Origin: Takakia lepidozioides | Lineage: Eukaryota; Streptophyta; Takakiopsida; Takakiales; Takakiaceae | DNA: 60,000 nt | Direction: 5' to 3' | NCBI GenBank assembly: GCA_030704615.1 | Contig: CM060731.1 | Span: forward strand, 67,190,756-67,250,755 | Part shown: piece after piece, positions 12,565 through 23,985 of the stretch | Position numbering within the stretch: the first letter of the stretch is position 1 | Layout: every line of letters starts with the position of its first letter | Notes under the pieces: generated by a model | What the model was told of the DNA's origin: nothing | Database searches by the model: none | The model's input: the letters and a program-made list of their open reading frames with translations, nothing else | Translations under genes and position numbers: made by a program

Positions 12565-15500
12565 ATGGCCCCTCCCATGGATGAGAAGTCCCAGGAAGAC
12601 ATGCTGGATGAGGCTACGAAAAACTGCCCTCCGAACACTGGAGCTGTGCGCTCATTAAGTTTCTCCATGAGGATGGTTGAAAGCAATGTGCACACTGATG
12701 ATCTTGTGTCTTGGATGGTAAGTCCTCTTCATTGTTGATTTGGTCAAGTAATAATATCATGTAGGTTCCTATCAGGTCAGACTACTTTAAGTTGCAGGCG
12801 TCCTTTTGGCTTAGATTCGCTTGCTACGGCGAGTTGTCTTGGTTGGCATTCAAATCAGTCCGCCGCGAGAAGATGATCCGTGCACTGAGGCACAATCGTC
12901 GTTTCTTTCTTCACAAATTAAGAGATATAGTTTACGCAATGGATAGTGGTATGTGGACTCATCCTTTTTGAACCACCGGACAATCTGAGTCTAACAAACA
13001 ACTCATCCTAGGCAAACTCGATCATTATCTGGAAAATCTCCAGATATCCGGGTGAGTCCAATCCTCTGCTGGAAGAACATTCAAACAGTAGCGGTGTGGT
13101 CAATGTATTGTTAGTAGACACTGTAGATCTCACAGGGAGTATGATTGCAAGGGTTGGTTAGAGCCAGTGTTCAGAGGAAACAGCAATGAGTACCTCTTTT
13201 TCTCTTTCTCTCTCTCAGCCTGGTTATTGTTATTGTGATTCATGGACACTATTTCCTGAAAGTACAGTGACAGTTGAAATCTGACATTGTTTGCCTTCTG
13301 CAACTAGCCTATGAATGCTACCCATAGAAATGTCTCTTTTGGGGAACAGTATACAGTTCCTATCTCTCACACACACACATGCCATACCGGCTTTGGGTGT
13401 CCCCTGAAGTCAGGAGCCATAAGTTTACTTCACAGACAATGTTCCTGAGGAACAGCCTTCGTGTATGTGTGAGTGTCTCTCTTTCTCTTGGGCCTTTCGG
13501 CTTCCAACGGATGAAATAAATCTTCCTCTCCGTCTCTCTCTTTGTGGTAAATGAAGTTAGGCAGAAAACTTCCCTGAACTTGTTTCCAGTCTGTGACATG
13601 GGGGAGGACATCTTGGATGACCTCAAGGGTCTACCCACTCTCGGCACTAGACTGAAATTTAAACTCAGGGCAGGAAGCCTACCTTTGAACAGCAAACAGA
13701 AGCAGAGAGGAAAGGGAGAGTGCAATTGCCCGTTGTGTGGGCAATCTGAAGACAGTATTCATTTTCTGATACACTGTCCGGGGTTCTCTCACCAAAGAGA
13801 CGCTCTCTTCAAATCTATTAAGGGAATTGTGCCTGTACCCTGTTTACCAACTTTGAAAGTCTCGAGGCTGAGCCAAAAGCCCAGGCCCTCCTGAGGCCTA
13901 GTTTTTGGGCAAATCACACACAGCAGATTGATGCTTGTGTGAAGGGATTTCTAGAGGATATCTGGAAAACCCGGATTAATTCTTTATATGGAGGTAAGTC
14001 TTACTACCAACGTCAGCCCCTGACAGAGGTAGGTTCTGTCCCTTTTGTTCCCGCTCAAACTGGGCGCGGGGTCAATGGCCACAAGGCTACGGCAAACAAC
14101 GTCTTATGAGTACAATCTCTCTTTGTGGTGCTTTGTTGCATTAGGCCATTTGAAGCAGTGACTCTCATCTGTATTGAGCACACACCCACTCTTGGGCGCT
14201 GACTAGCTTTGCAAAAGCCTGTCACCTTCCAGGCCTGACAGGCATAATAAGAGAGTGGTTGCTGATGGATGCAGTTATTTTAATCTGTTAACATAACTTC
14301 TGCCTTGAAAGTCTCGCCAAAGGAAGAAGAAGAGGATGAGCGGGTTTTGTATTGTTCTGTCCAGGAAATTCCACAAGAATTTCTGAAGCATCACAGACGC
14401 AAGATTCAAAGGAATTCACTTCTTCTCCTCGAAGGGCCAAGTGGTCAGTGTTGGGAAGTGCGTGTGGGCCCAGGGGATTCGGCCAATCAACTGGGTCTCA
14501 GAGAGGGTTGGGATGTGTTCGCATCTGACCATGGCCTTGAGATTGGAGATCATCTTCTTTTCACCTTAGTAGAAAATTCTCTGAGATTTGGTGTGGAAGT
14601 TTCTGATGAAGCTGGGCAACCCAAAGCAAGTGCTCTCTGTGCCGTCAATTATGGTATCCCTGTGGATGTCAGAGAACTTATCAACTGGAAGAAAAAGGAG
14701 AGAGATAATACAGAAGTGAAAGCCCAAGTGATGGAGAAGAAGAGTGATACTGCAGGAATAGTACCCCAGGTGAGGAGGAAGAAGAAAGATAGGGCAGAAG
14801 TGATAAACCCTGTGATGGAGAAGGAGACTGTTTTAAGCAATGCTGTGGTAAAAGAGAGTGAGGCTATGGAAGCAGCAAAAGCGTTGAAGGCCAACTTAGC
14901 AAATCCATGTTTCATCCATTGCATGTCAGAGAAGTCAATATTGCGGAGTTCACTGGTGAGCTTCTAGCTCCTTGCTCAGTTTAGAACTATTGTCACCAAA
15001 TGGTTGAATTTATAAGAACCGTTATCCAATCTATAAGTTGTCGACCTGGTCATGTCTTCCCATGTTATGAAAACCCAGGAAGAAGGGAGAAAAGGATGGA
15101 GAGAGTAGGCAACTGAATGACTTCATACTGCCTATGGAATAGTTCTTTGTTTGTCGTGTAAATCACCAATGCCCTGCTCTAAAAGAGAATTGTGGAGTTG
15201 CACTACCGTATCCTTGTCCACTACGTTATTGCGGAGAGATGTGAGTGATTGGCGGCCATGGGGAGGGATGGGGACGTGGGGGGCATTCAAGAGCGAGTCT
15301 CAGATATGATGTATGAGTGGATTTCCATCACCTGTATCTAGCCTGATATGCAGCTGAGGATGAGGTTTTGATATTGGAAATTGTTCTTCTTTCCTCCAGT
15401 ATGTTCCGGCCAAGTGTTCAAGAGAATGGATGCCACTTGCAGAGTACAAAATGATCGAAATTGTTGACTCGGCTGGCAAGGAGTGGCCCATCTTCTGGAC

Positions 15501-17090
15501 AAAGGTGTCTGCAGATCAGTTTGGCATTGGTAGTGGATGGATTGATTTGGCAAGGAGTCATGGCCTCAAGATGGGGGACGTTTGTTTGTTCGAACTGATA
15601 CAGTTGAATAAGAGACTTAGGGTATACATTTTCCCAAAACACATCGTCACGCAGGCTGCTGCAAGAAGCCCTGAGCAAGTTCATAAGAGGGAAATTCCTC
15701 AAGCAGGGGACAGGACTACAAAAGCATGGAAAGAGACTCATAGAAAGGACTCCAAGGGTGTGCAACCAGGTCTGACACAGAAAAGGTCAGGGACAAGCAA
15801 GGAAATTCTTAGTCTGGGAGTAAAGAAACCAGCTCTGGGCTCCAGCTCTGCTGATGAGAAGTCTGAAACCCGGCAGGAATATGTTTTTCCCCACATCTCA
15901 GAGCCACCAAATGATGAATCTGATGGAGCTGGAGGATGCAGCCACGGTGCTAGAAATCTCCTGTCAAGTGACGAAATTTGTCTAAGACAAGATCTGGTCA
16001 CTTTAGGTCCTACTTTGAAGGAAGCTGCAGATAATGAATCAGGCTTGGAGTTCAATTTCCCATCTGAGCAGGTAAAATTTCGCCAAAAGCGTACTTCGAA
16101 GGCAGATCTCTTAAGTGCAAGGCGCACCATTGGAAAGCCAGAAGCTAGAGCCGAACAGGAAGAGTTCAAAGGTTCGAAATCAAACAAGTCACACCCAGTC
16201 GATTCTTGTAGCAGCTCGGGTGACAAGATTGAGCTTGCTCCTTGTCTGTGTCCTATAACTGAAGCTGAGAGGGAAAAGGTGATGGCAGTGGCACATGTGA
16301 TAAGTACTGAACATCCGAGCTTTGCCGTCCCCATGAATATCTCTATTGTTCAATGGAGGTCTATGGTGGTGAGTTGCAAGACCTTCCTTGCCCTTTCTTA
16401 AACATGTTTGACAGGTAAAAGCACGCCTTAAGTCTCATGCACCGACCAATCAGGACACATGTGTAGACAAGAGAATGCAAAAATCAGTGAATTGCTGCTA
16501 TTCATTGCATTTTCTGGGTCATACTTCATTTCTGTATATTCTGAAGCAGAAGAGTGATATATTGCTCATGCAATTGTTTCTGGCAGCCAATACCGACTCG
16601 CTTTGCAGAAATGTGGATAAAATCAGACAGGATACTTGTGAACCTTGTGGATGGCTTGAACAAACACTGGGACATGACCTACAATTTATCAGGTCTACAT
16701 GAAGGGTGGGAGCAATTTGTTGTCCACCACTCTCTCGAGGAAGGGGATGTCTGTGTATTTGAATTGATTGACTCTATGCACATCACTTTCCGGGTTCACA
16801 TTTTCCGAGTTGCAGATGTCACGCTCAGCCATGGCGTGGCAGGCAAGGATGGGCCACAAGGTGGGAGCTGCAAAGAAGAAAATTGGGTGGCAAAACCATC
16901 ACGAGTAAATCCTGCACGCACAAAGGCTGCAGCACACAACCTCCTTATAGCCGTTCAGAAACTGAGGGGAAAAAGAAAATTGGAAGAGGTAATAGCTGCA
17001 GGGAGTGTCCAATCACAGCTGCCGGCTTTGGAGGCAAGCAATACCGAGCAGCACCAGGACACAGCAGAGTCTTCCACCACAATGAAGTAA
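12565..17090 (+). CDS. Three-B3-domain transcription factor, REM type
   Basis: Predicted nuclear DNA-binding protein. N-terminal exons 12565-12717 (ATG start), 12798-12948, 13012-13051 and 13136-~13189 join in phase and give a basic module with ALRHNRRFFLHKLRDIVYAM that I do not recognise. B3 domain 1 lies in exon ~14311-14955 (WEVRVG, LREGWDVFASDHGLEIGDHL). Domain 2 starts at the end of that exon (CFIHCMSEKSILRSSL) and continues in 15400-16368 (YVPAKCSREWMP, SGWIDLARSHGLKMGDVCLF). Domain 3 straddles 16368/16587 (WEQFVVHHSLEEGDVCVFEL) and the ORF ends with TAA at 17088-17090. Introns splitting B3 domains 2 and 3 just after the first strand at the same place are typical of REM genes. Lys/Glu-rich linkers separate the domains. 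The link from the 13.2 kb exon to the 14.3 kb exon is unresolved and a LINE sits between them, so the N-terminal exons could belong to a separate gene. Confidence 0.82.
13544..14110 (+). mobile_element. 5'-truncated LINE, C-terminal zinc-binding region
   Basis: Lies in the intron before B3 domain 1. The translation contains LKFKLRAGSLPLNSKQ, then CPLCGQSEDSIHFLIHCPGF, the Cys-Cys-His-Cys motif at the end of LINE reverse transcriptases. Read in a second frame it continues with FLEDIWKTRINSLYG to about 14107, so there is at least one frameshift near 13840. A dead fragment. Confidence 0.7.
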
Positions 17091-17632
17091 CCAGTAGTTC
17101 AACTGCATTTGGCATGCTGCATGGGCGCCAATGAGTGTATTCAGACACAGTTTTTGAGGAAGGAGGCCCCAGGGGCAGAGCTGTCTCCATTGACTAGGAA
17201 AAGGCCAGGTCAGGTGAAAAAGACCCTGTTGGACCAGCCATGATACATTAGTTGTGTTTAGTAACTAGAAGAAAATACCAAACTTCCGGTACAATGTAAT
17301 TGGGTCCCCATGGGGGAGGGGTAACAGATGACTCAAAATCTGTGGACTCACCACCTGGCATCCTCCAGGAATGCATCTCTTTTCACTGCCATCTCTCTGT
17401 ACACGAATTCTTGGATTGATGGTGATGATCCAGGTGATGATATGCAGAGGGTTTGCTATACACACTGCAGAACACAATTTCAAGAGCCTTTCCAGGTCTA
17501 GATCTCTGCTAAGAGCACCTCCCTGCCACGCAGCTGGTAGGCAGGAACTGCTTCACTCATCAGGCAGATGTCTGCTAATCCTACCCACACAGCCTCGCCA
17601 TATGCAGCCCTGCCAAAGTACGAAACATGAAA
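17091..17632. other. Convergent intergenic space between two B3 genes
   Basis: No supported gene. It should contain the 3' ends of the + strand three-B3 gene and the - strand B3 gene. No repeat identified. Confidence 0.4.
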
Positions 17633-18996
17633 CTACCTGACACATCCATCCTCAGCGGCAACTCCATTCTTGTGTCTCAACACACTGCTAGGCATGCTGT
17701 CCAACTCATCACTCGAGCTCTCGAGAATCTCGATGATGCTACATTCATCTGGATTAAAGCTTTTCTTTTGACGCAGTTTGCTTGGTAGTCTGGCATTGAT
17801 TCTTCTCCTGCCAGTTTTGGTCCAATCATCGCCAAACAAGTCCTTCCGTCCATGACTGCTGACTATTTCCTGCCACATGTCAGGTAAGCACAATCAAGTG
17901 AGTTTTTTTCATGATACTTGCAGCAGAATACTTCACCCTTCTTTCTTTTGCCTATACTCGAACACAAACTAATGCCATGACAAGTACACTGAAAAGAAAT
18001 CCCTCACTGGTTTCCTGCGCCTCTTAGGATGTCGGTCCTCAAGATCAGGAGTCTGGATGGGTATTTGAACTGCACCAGTATTAAGTTCTGTTGCTGTCTT
18101 CGACAAGCCGTCTGGCTGCATGCCCACTCCATCGGGTTAGTATCCATCATCCAAATGCTAAACATTTATCTTGAACTACCTTGTTCCATGCATGCACAGC
18201 GTTCCAATCAACTGAATTATGAGGCTGTCTTTTGTCAACAAATATTACTGTAACATTTTGAGAGCCCAGCAAACGTACTTCAAAGTGATCCCACACATAA
18301 GGACAAAGGGCGGACAAATGAAAGACCCACTAGACCACACCATGACTGGCTTTCGTGCTCAAGTGGGAAATGACTGACCTCCATCGTCTCTGTAGAGCAG
18401 GTGGGGGGAGAATCCTCAGAATAGGTCCTCATTGCCTCATTAGACGCATAGCAGGAGTGAGTGCATCCCTCACAAGCATTGAATCCATCTGGGGCAGCAA
18501 TGTTCAAAACCTCACTCTTGGGCCCTGTAACGGACTCTGTGGCCTGCTGCTCTCCATTCGACACAGGCACTTTGGTGTTGGGAAGTGCATACCGCCATTT
18601 ACTGGGAGTGTCGATTATGCTGTTGAGAGAGGTTCCTTTCGGTTGGCCAGCCCCATCAAACACCTGAACTCTAAAATGTGAGAACGCCGTGAGAGTAAAA
18701 ATCAAATGGTCCCCTATCGCCAGGTCATGGTGGAAAGCGAAAACCCTCCAGCCACCGAGAAATATGACCTTGAAGTTATTAAGCCTGTGGATGGAGATTC
18801 CAATGTTCCATATGTAGCCACTAGGTCCCTGGAGGGTGACGTCTGGTCGAAACTTGTTGCCATGGCGGTTTACAAATGCGATTGGAATGCTCTGGGCAGA
18901 AAGCAAAGGAGCCAACAAACATGACATTAGACTACCAGAATGACGATCGGCTTCATTCGATTCTCTGCATACAGAAAAAATTGTGCTCTCATCCAC
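17633..18996 (-). CDS. B3-domain protein, REM type (minus strand, partial model)
   Basis: The exon ending at an acceptor near 18901 and running down to about 18280 encodes one B3 domain: SIPIAFVNRHGNKFRP, VTLQGPSGYIWNIGI, GGWRVFAFHHDLAIGDHLIF, HFRVQVFDGAGQPKG. The last motif resembles VEVSDEAGQPKA in the + strand neighbour, so the two are likely paralogues arranged tail to tail. The domain is followed by a Ser/Thr-rich tail. A downstream ORF at 17633-17893 (SSSDELDSMPSSV) is a possible last exon after a ~380 bp intron, but that join is a guess. The upstream exons (19.0-19.7 kb) are not recognised, so the N-terminus is missing from this model. Confidence 0.7.
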
Positions 18997-19695
18997 GGAA
19001 TGTCGATAGGAAGGTTCAAAAACATTCGAATGTGAAGATGATGGATGGCAGAACTCGGAATGGTTTCAAACAGAAATCGAAATCGAAAGCCTGTGGAGCT
19101 GTAGGCATTCATTGACAATTTGAAGATGCAAGAGCAATTCAAAAGCTTACAAATTCACAATTCTTGCCCACACGTGAAGTTTGCCGAGGCACCGTCAAGG
19201 TCTTGACAAAGTAGGGCCATCTCAACTTCTCATTCGCAATTGGCCCATGAGCGCTCCAACACAGCTGTGTGCAGAACGGGCAGGCTTTGAATCCACTGTT
19301 TTCCATTGCATGGGAGGACACTGTGCACTAGTGACACAAGGTATCATAATTCCATCACTGAGACGCAAACAATGTTGAGCTATATACACGATGAGGCCAC
19401 AGATGGCAAGCGTGGGAGAAGCTGACAACGCAATCGCTGACACGACCTCATCGATATCATGCCGTCAACCCAACAGCAATGTCCTTGCACAGGAAAGTAG
19501 ATTGAGATGGAAGAGAATTTGCTTCTTCTACTGTCCTCTCTGTACCACGATCAGGGATTTCTACTTCCGCATTTCGACAGAGACAGCCAGCCACTCGGTG
19601 AAAAGGTCCAAGATCGTTACCGGGAGTTATTTGCGCAAATCAAATTTCTTGGCTTCCCTCAATGACGAGGGTTTAGGGTTTTAGGGTCACCCTCG
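18997..19695. other. Unassigned stretch upstream of the minus-strand B3 gene
   Basis: Short ORFs on both strands but none with a recognisable domain. May include the promoter and 5' exons of the minus-strand B3 gene. Confidence 0.3.
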
Positions 19696-19766
19696 AACTG
19701 CAGTTGAACCTACAGAACCTCGTTGGTTGAACCTCGTTCTCTAAATAGATAGGTTCAACTGCAGTT
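19696..19766. repeat. Perfect 17-bp inverted repeat
   Basis: Arms AACTGCAGTTGAACCTA (19696-19712) and its exact reverse complement (19750-19766) enclose 37 bp. The inner part repeats GAACCTCGTT twice. Could be a small foldback element end or a transcript hairpin. Confidence 0.8.
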
Positions 19767-19870
19767 TTCGTGGTTCAGGCATGAACGACTATTAGTGTTC
19801 TTCATTGGATACAGTGCCTCCGCCACCACGGGCACTACAACTCATCAATCAGCAACGCAGGGATGAAAGA

Positions 19871-19932
19871 GAGCGAGAGAGAGGACTCCGGCCAAAGCCA
19901 GCGTAACTAAGAGTCACTTCGCCTCACAGCTA
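19871..19932 (+). repeat. Dispersed repeat copy 1 (partner 21549-21608)
   Basis: The block GACTCCGGCCAAAGCCAGCG, then GTAACTAAGAGTCACTTCGCC matches 21559-21606 (GACTCCGGCAAAGGCCGGCG, then GTAACAAAAGAGCCACTTCACC) in the same orientation 1.7 kb away. Each copy lies just upstream of a MITE with the same terminal motif, so the block may be part of, or a favoured target of, that family. Confidence 0.6.
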
Positions 19933-19942
19933 TGAAGCACTA

Positions 19943-20462
19943 CATCTTAGAGCATCTTCTGCAGTGGAAGCCAAATGCCCCGCCCAAATGCACTCTAAGT
20001 ACCAGCCCGTTTGGCGGGGCCAATTTCCAAGATGGCATAGGGGTAGTAAAAAACCCTTGCCGTGCAAGGCTGGTGCCTCCCTGCCTTGGCCTTGCTGGCA
20101 GGTTTGGGCCCCCCTTGCTCTGGCATAGGTATTTGGGCTATAGAGAGCATGGCAAAGTGGCGGATTAATACACGTGTCGTTAGGAAAGGGATTCAAACAT
20201 GTGGTGGGCCAGCAGATTAATGAGGGTTGTAGACACGTGTAGTTAGGAAAGGGATTCAAACATATGGCGGGCCAGGTTAGGTTTGCAGCCCGCCATATAA
20301 GCCCAAATGTGGTCGGGCAAATGCCAATTTGAACAGCCCCCCCACAAATAATTTAGCGGTATTGCACCGTGGGGGTTTAGTTTGGGCCCCACCGTTCACG
20401 GCGGGACTAGATTGGCGGCAGCCGGTGTCTTTACCGTGCTGTAGGAGATACTCTTAGATAAT
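19943..20462. mobile_element. GC-rich MITE with TTAGAGCATCT-type ends
   Basis: The left end TCTTAGAGCATCTTCTGCAG is inverted imperfectly at the right end (reverse complement of the stretch ending near 20460 reads TCTAAGAGTATCTCCTACAG). The ~520 bp interior is GC-rich and noncoding and holds a ~64 bp direct duplication (around 20170 and 20233) centred on GTTAGGAAAGGGATTCAAAC. Non-autonomous element; superfamily not determined. Confidence 0.55.
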
Positions 20463-20479
20463 TACGGTGGTTTTGGGGC

Positions 20480-20600
20480 TGCATGGTGTAGGCCCCACCC
20501 TCACTTCGTCTTCCTTTCCTCCTGTTGCATCCGCTCTTTGGGCTTTCCACGGACTTTTTTTTTTACATTATAAAGTGTCATTTTCATTTCACTTTTTCTT
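20480..20600 (+). repeat. LINE family A 3' tail
   Basis: GTGTAGGCCCCACCCTC, then GCTCTTTGGGCTTTCCACGG and ATAAAGTGTCATTTTCATTT match the tails at 7.80-7.90 kb and 8.79-8.83 kb. No coding sequence is kept. Confidence 0.55.
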
Positions 20601-21129
20601 CATTAGAAATTTAGTTCTCTCTTTCACACAGAGCTACCATGGGCCTACCATGGACCTTATGCGCTTCCTTGCTTCCTCTCATAAAGGTAAGTATAGATAG
20701 TACATCATATTGTCCCCCCCTTTGGATGCTATAGAACTCCTTTCTTTCGTTTCTTTTTTCCATAAGCTCCTTGACATGAAAGTGGATGTTATACCTTTTC
20801 CTTTTGTTCCCTTTTTCGCCAAATGTATTGAGATCAGAGGTGGTGAGGAAAAGTCTGTCCATGCGAATGGCAACCAAAGAAGAGATATTGCGGAAATCAA
20901 ATAAAGCCTTGCATATCCCGTACCACCTGCAAAAATGCTTTCAAGTTTGTTGCTGCTGGAATGGGGTTTACACTAGACATAGGATGGGAGTTGAATGCGC
21001 GCGTGAGGCTTGCCGATACAATCCCCGTACGATCCCCGGAGCTAACCGGAGGGCCCACGTGGGCCTACGGTCAAATCCCCACCCCTGCTTCCCTCGTGTA
21101 TGCTTCACGCCCCACCGAGGGTCCCGCGC

Positions 21130-21460
21130 TCCATGTTCCCACTGCAGCGCTCCTTTGTTCCTGCTCTGCCGATCCCCTGTTCCCCGCTCCTCCGCTCCCC
21201 TGTTCCCTGCTCCTCTGCTCCCCTGTTATTGCTCCCCGCTCCTCTACTCCTCTGTTCTCCGCTCCCCTGCTATTGCTCCCTGCTCCCCTGTTATTGCTCC
21301 CCTCTCCTCCGCTCCCCTGTTATTGGAGCGGCGAAGCAGTAAAACAGGGGAGCAATAGCACAAGGGAGCCGGGAGTAGTAACACAGGGACAGGGGAGCGG
21401 CGGACACACAGGGGAGCGGGGAACAGGGGAGCAGTGATTGGGAACAGGGGAACGGAGATC
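21130..21460. repeat. Palindromic minisatellite of GCTCCCCTGTT units
   Basis: From about 21130 to 21330 the + strand is an array of CTCCGCTCCCCTGTT and GCTCCCCTGTTATT variants. From about 21330 to 21450 it becomes the reverse complement, with repeats of AACAGGGGAGC and CAATA. The whole stretch can fold into a long imperfect hairpin. ORFs running through it in several frames are composition artefacts. Confidence 0.85.
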
Positions 21461-21659
21461 CGCTTGAGGGAAGCATCCAATACCTGCCAACCATGACAAA
21501 ACTGCCTTGGCCTTATCCCTGCCTCCCCAATGATTGGGAAAGTTAAAGCAGAGAGAGATGACTCCGGCAAAGGCCGGCGTAACAAAAGAGCCACTTCACC
21601 TTGCGGCTATTGGCCCCTTTCGGGGGTGGGCTAAAGTTAAAGCACAGCTGGAATTTCTG

Positions 21660-22066
21660 TTTCTTAGAGCATGCTCAGCAGTGTAGTTTTTTGGCACTCT
21701 ATTTTCAATATAGCGTGGCCGCCAATTTCGGATGGGATTGTGCGTCCCCACACATTCTCCACTTCAAAATAGTGCCCCTCAGCAAATTTCGTCCCGCTCC
21801 CACACTATACAGCGCACTTGGAGTGCGGCATTCTCTCGCACTAACACAGGATCATTCTCACTTGTACTGACGGGTGGCAGGGCAGTTGGCGGGGCCCATG
21901 GTCACCGATCTGCATCTCAGCCTCGCCCCATTACTCTACTATGGATACTATGGGTTGCTGTTGGGGCTCATGCAGCCCATGTACTATCTACATTGCGTGC
22001 CTCTCATATGCGTCAGTAAAATACATAGTGATAGTGGCAGTTTAGTGAGCCACTGCTGATCATGCC
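21660..22066. mobile_element. Second MITE with TTAGAGCATG ends
   Basis: The left end TTAGAGCATGCTCAGCAGTG (from ~21665) is mirrored by CCACTGCTGATCATGCC at the right end (to 22066), giving an imperfect TIR. About 400 bp, noncoding, and related at the left end to the MITE at 19.94 kb. Confidence 0.5.
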
Positions 22067-22810
22067 AACTTGTACAATAGTAAGCAACCTCAAAAAGAGC
22101 TCCAGGAGGGTTAGTATGGGGTGCAGAACATTCCTCAAGAATCCATCACACCTGGCGGGACAGTCAGCAGATAGAAACAGCGGCTAATCTTTTCCACCAA
22201 TCCAGATGCAAAAACCTAAGCAATAAAAGCACTTGGTTGGTAAGAACTGCCACCGCATGTTGAGCTATAGGAACGGACTCTTTGAGATATTCAAGAAAAT
22301 ACTATTTTAACTAATTCAGGACTTTTGTTTGGTCCAGAAATAATATGAGAAATATGAATAAACAAATTTATTATTGAAATAAAGCGATATATATGATTAT
22401 TTTGGTTATTTTATGCACAATATAACCATGAACAATAATCCTCCAAACATTTTTTGGAGACAATATAAGTATGTATTGTGGTTTTAGAAGAACATCCACT
22501 GCCAAGTTGACGTTCACGAAAAAAATGGGAGGATGCAATAAATTACACCATGATGTGAGGTCAAATATGTAAAACTTTTTGCACAAAATGGTTGCCATAT
22601 CAGATGACATACAAAACCAAACATAGAACAATCATGACATGTGATGAAGAGGATGACATGAAAGAATGTGTCCGCATACATTGATGATAAACATTCATAT
22701 TTTATTAGAGATTGCAACTTTGGCGTTGCAGTCAGACATAATGTAACGTCAACTGTACATCCGTTGGACTTAATGTTATCCAGCGGCTCAAAGCCATACA
22801 ACGGCTTACA
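22067..22810. other. AT-rich spacer, 3' flank of the FCP1-like gene
   Basis: No supported gene. AT-rich DNA with scattered short ORFs; the proximal part should include the 3' UTR of the minus-strand FCP1-like gene that ends at 22811. Confidence 0.4.
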
Positions 22811-23985
22811 CTAACCCATTAATATTACAAAGCCTCCTCCCAAACGGCTCGCAGTCAAGGCATGTATTCGAAGACACATCCGGTTACCACAACCACTTGC
22901 AACAGTCTCCGCACCAGAGGAAACGGAAATACTTTTGGAGAACTCGAACCTAATAGTAACATTATCATCCGAAATGTTACTTAGAACTCTACTTGTTGAA
23001 TCTCTTGATGCCCTTGAAGCCTGCCGGGAAGCCCGCCATTCTTGCCAATCACGAAACTCTTCTATTTCTTTTCGAATTCGCTCCTTGAATGTGACTGGGC
23101 AAAACATTTTTTCATATGACAAATGTCAGCTGAAATATGGAACATTTGTAGAAAAAATGATAAAGTATAAGTGCAAGTGGAAGACACTTTCAAGATCAAA
23201 TTCTCCATAAACAACAAACAGTGGGATAAGTACATACCAAGGTAATCAGGTTCTTTTTGTTGTGGGATCCAAACATGAGGATCAACATATCTTCTATACC
23301 AAGCCCAATAGGCATGGTCGCGACCAATAGGCTTACGAGAACACTTGGCAGGGTTCTCGCTGATGTAATCTACGACTGTTGAAGCTGCAACCATTTTCAA
23401 TATATATGGCCACACAGCTTTTGTCATATCATCCTGGTCAACCAAACCCTTTGGTGATGGCTTGTATGAAATAGGGAAGAATCCAGTATTTGGTGGGTTT
23501 CGGAGACCCTTTGATGGCTCATCATTGACAAGAAGTATTTGTCCTTGTGTTGCAAAGGGTGTACCAGGGTACTTGGCAAGAACAGTGCGAATATCCTTAA
23601 CGAGATATTTCATCCCAAGCATGATATAACCGGTTGTGTCTTTGCAATCCTCAGCTGACCAGATGAAGCAAAACTTCTTCGCAATTTTCGTAGGAACTAA
23701 GCACTCGAGCATCCTACAAAGAACATCTCTTTCAGCACATGACCAGATCGTTACGTGAAAATGCATGAACGCAAGGTTGAGAAACTCCAAGACTCCGGGC
23801 CGGGGAACCACAAAAGGTCTGTCGAGAACATGAACTATAACTTTCCTGAAACGAAATCTCTCCTTAAACAATTCACCGCCGGTTGGAGGTGGCCGGTAGC
23901 AGAGGAATCCGTTGACACTCAATATTAACAACATCTGTTTCCTCTTCCCCGATGTGGCAAATGAAGGTTGATGGACGATGCCATC
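22811..23985 (-). CDS. FCP1-like (HAD superfamily) domain protein lacking the catalytic Asp, copy 1
   Basis: Exon 1 is 23985-23238 (probable GCGCAG acceptor, GTATGT donor) and exon 2 is 23094-22811 (TAG stop). Together they make 1032 nt, exactly 344 codons, with no stop. The fold matches plant FCP1/NIF-type HAD proteins: motif I region MLLILSVNGFLCYR, then RPFVVPRPGVLEFL, motif II-like VTIWSCAERD, FCFIWSAEDCKDT, and motif III/IV QILLVNDEPSKGLRNPPNTG. In this family motif I is normally DLNG or DLDE; here the nucleophile Asp is Ser (SVNG), and one Asp of the late DD pair is Asn. Dephosphorylation activity is therefore unlikely. Exon 2 encodes a charged helical tail (KERIRKEIEEFRDWQEWR). The intron position and phase are the same in the copy at 52.5 kb. 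First exons, if any, are not identified. Confidence 0.8.

Noticed and set aside
20961-21594. Long ORFs in several frames across 21.0-21.6 kb
   Set aside because: They run through the GCTCCCCTGTT minisatellite and give only Ser/Pro/Leu- or Cys-rich low-complexity protein on both strands.
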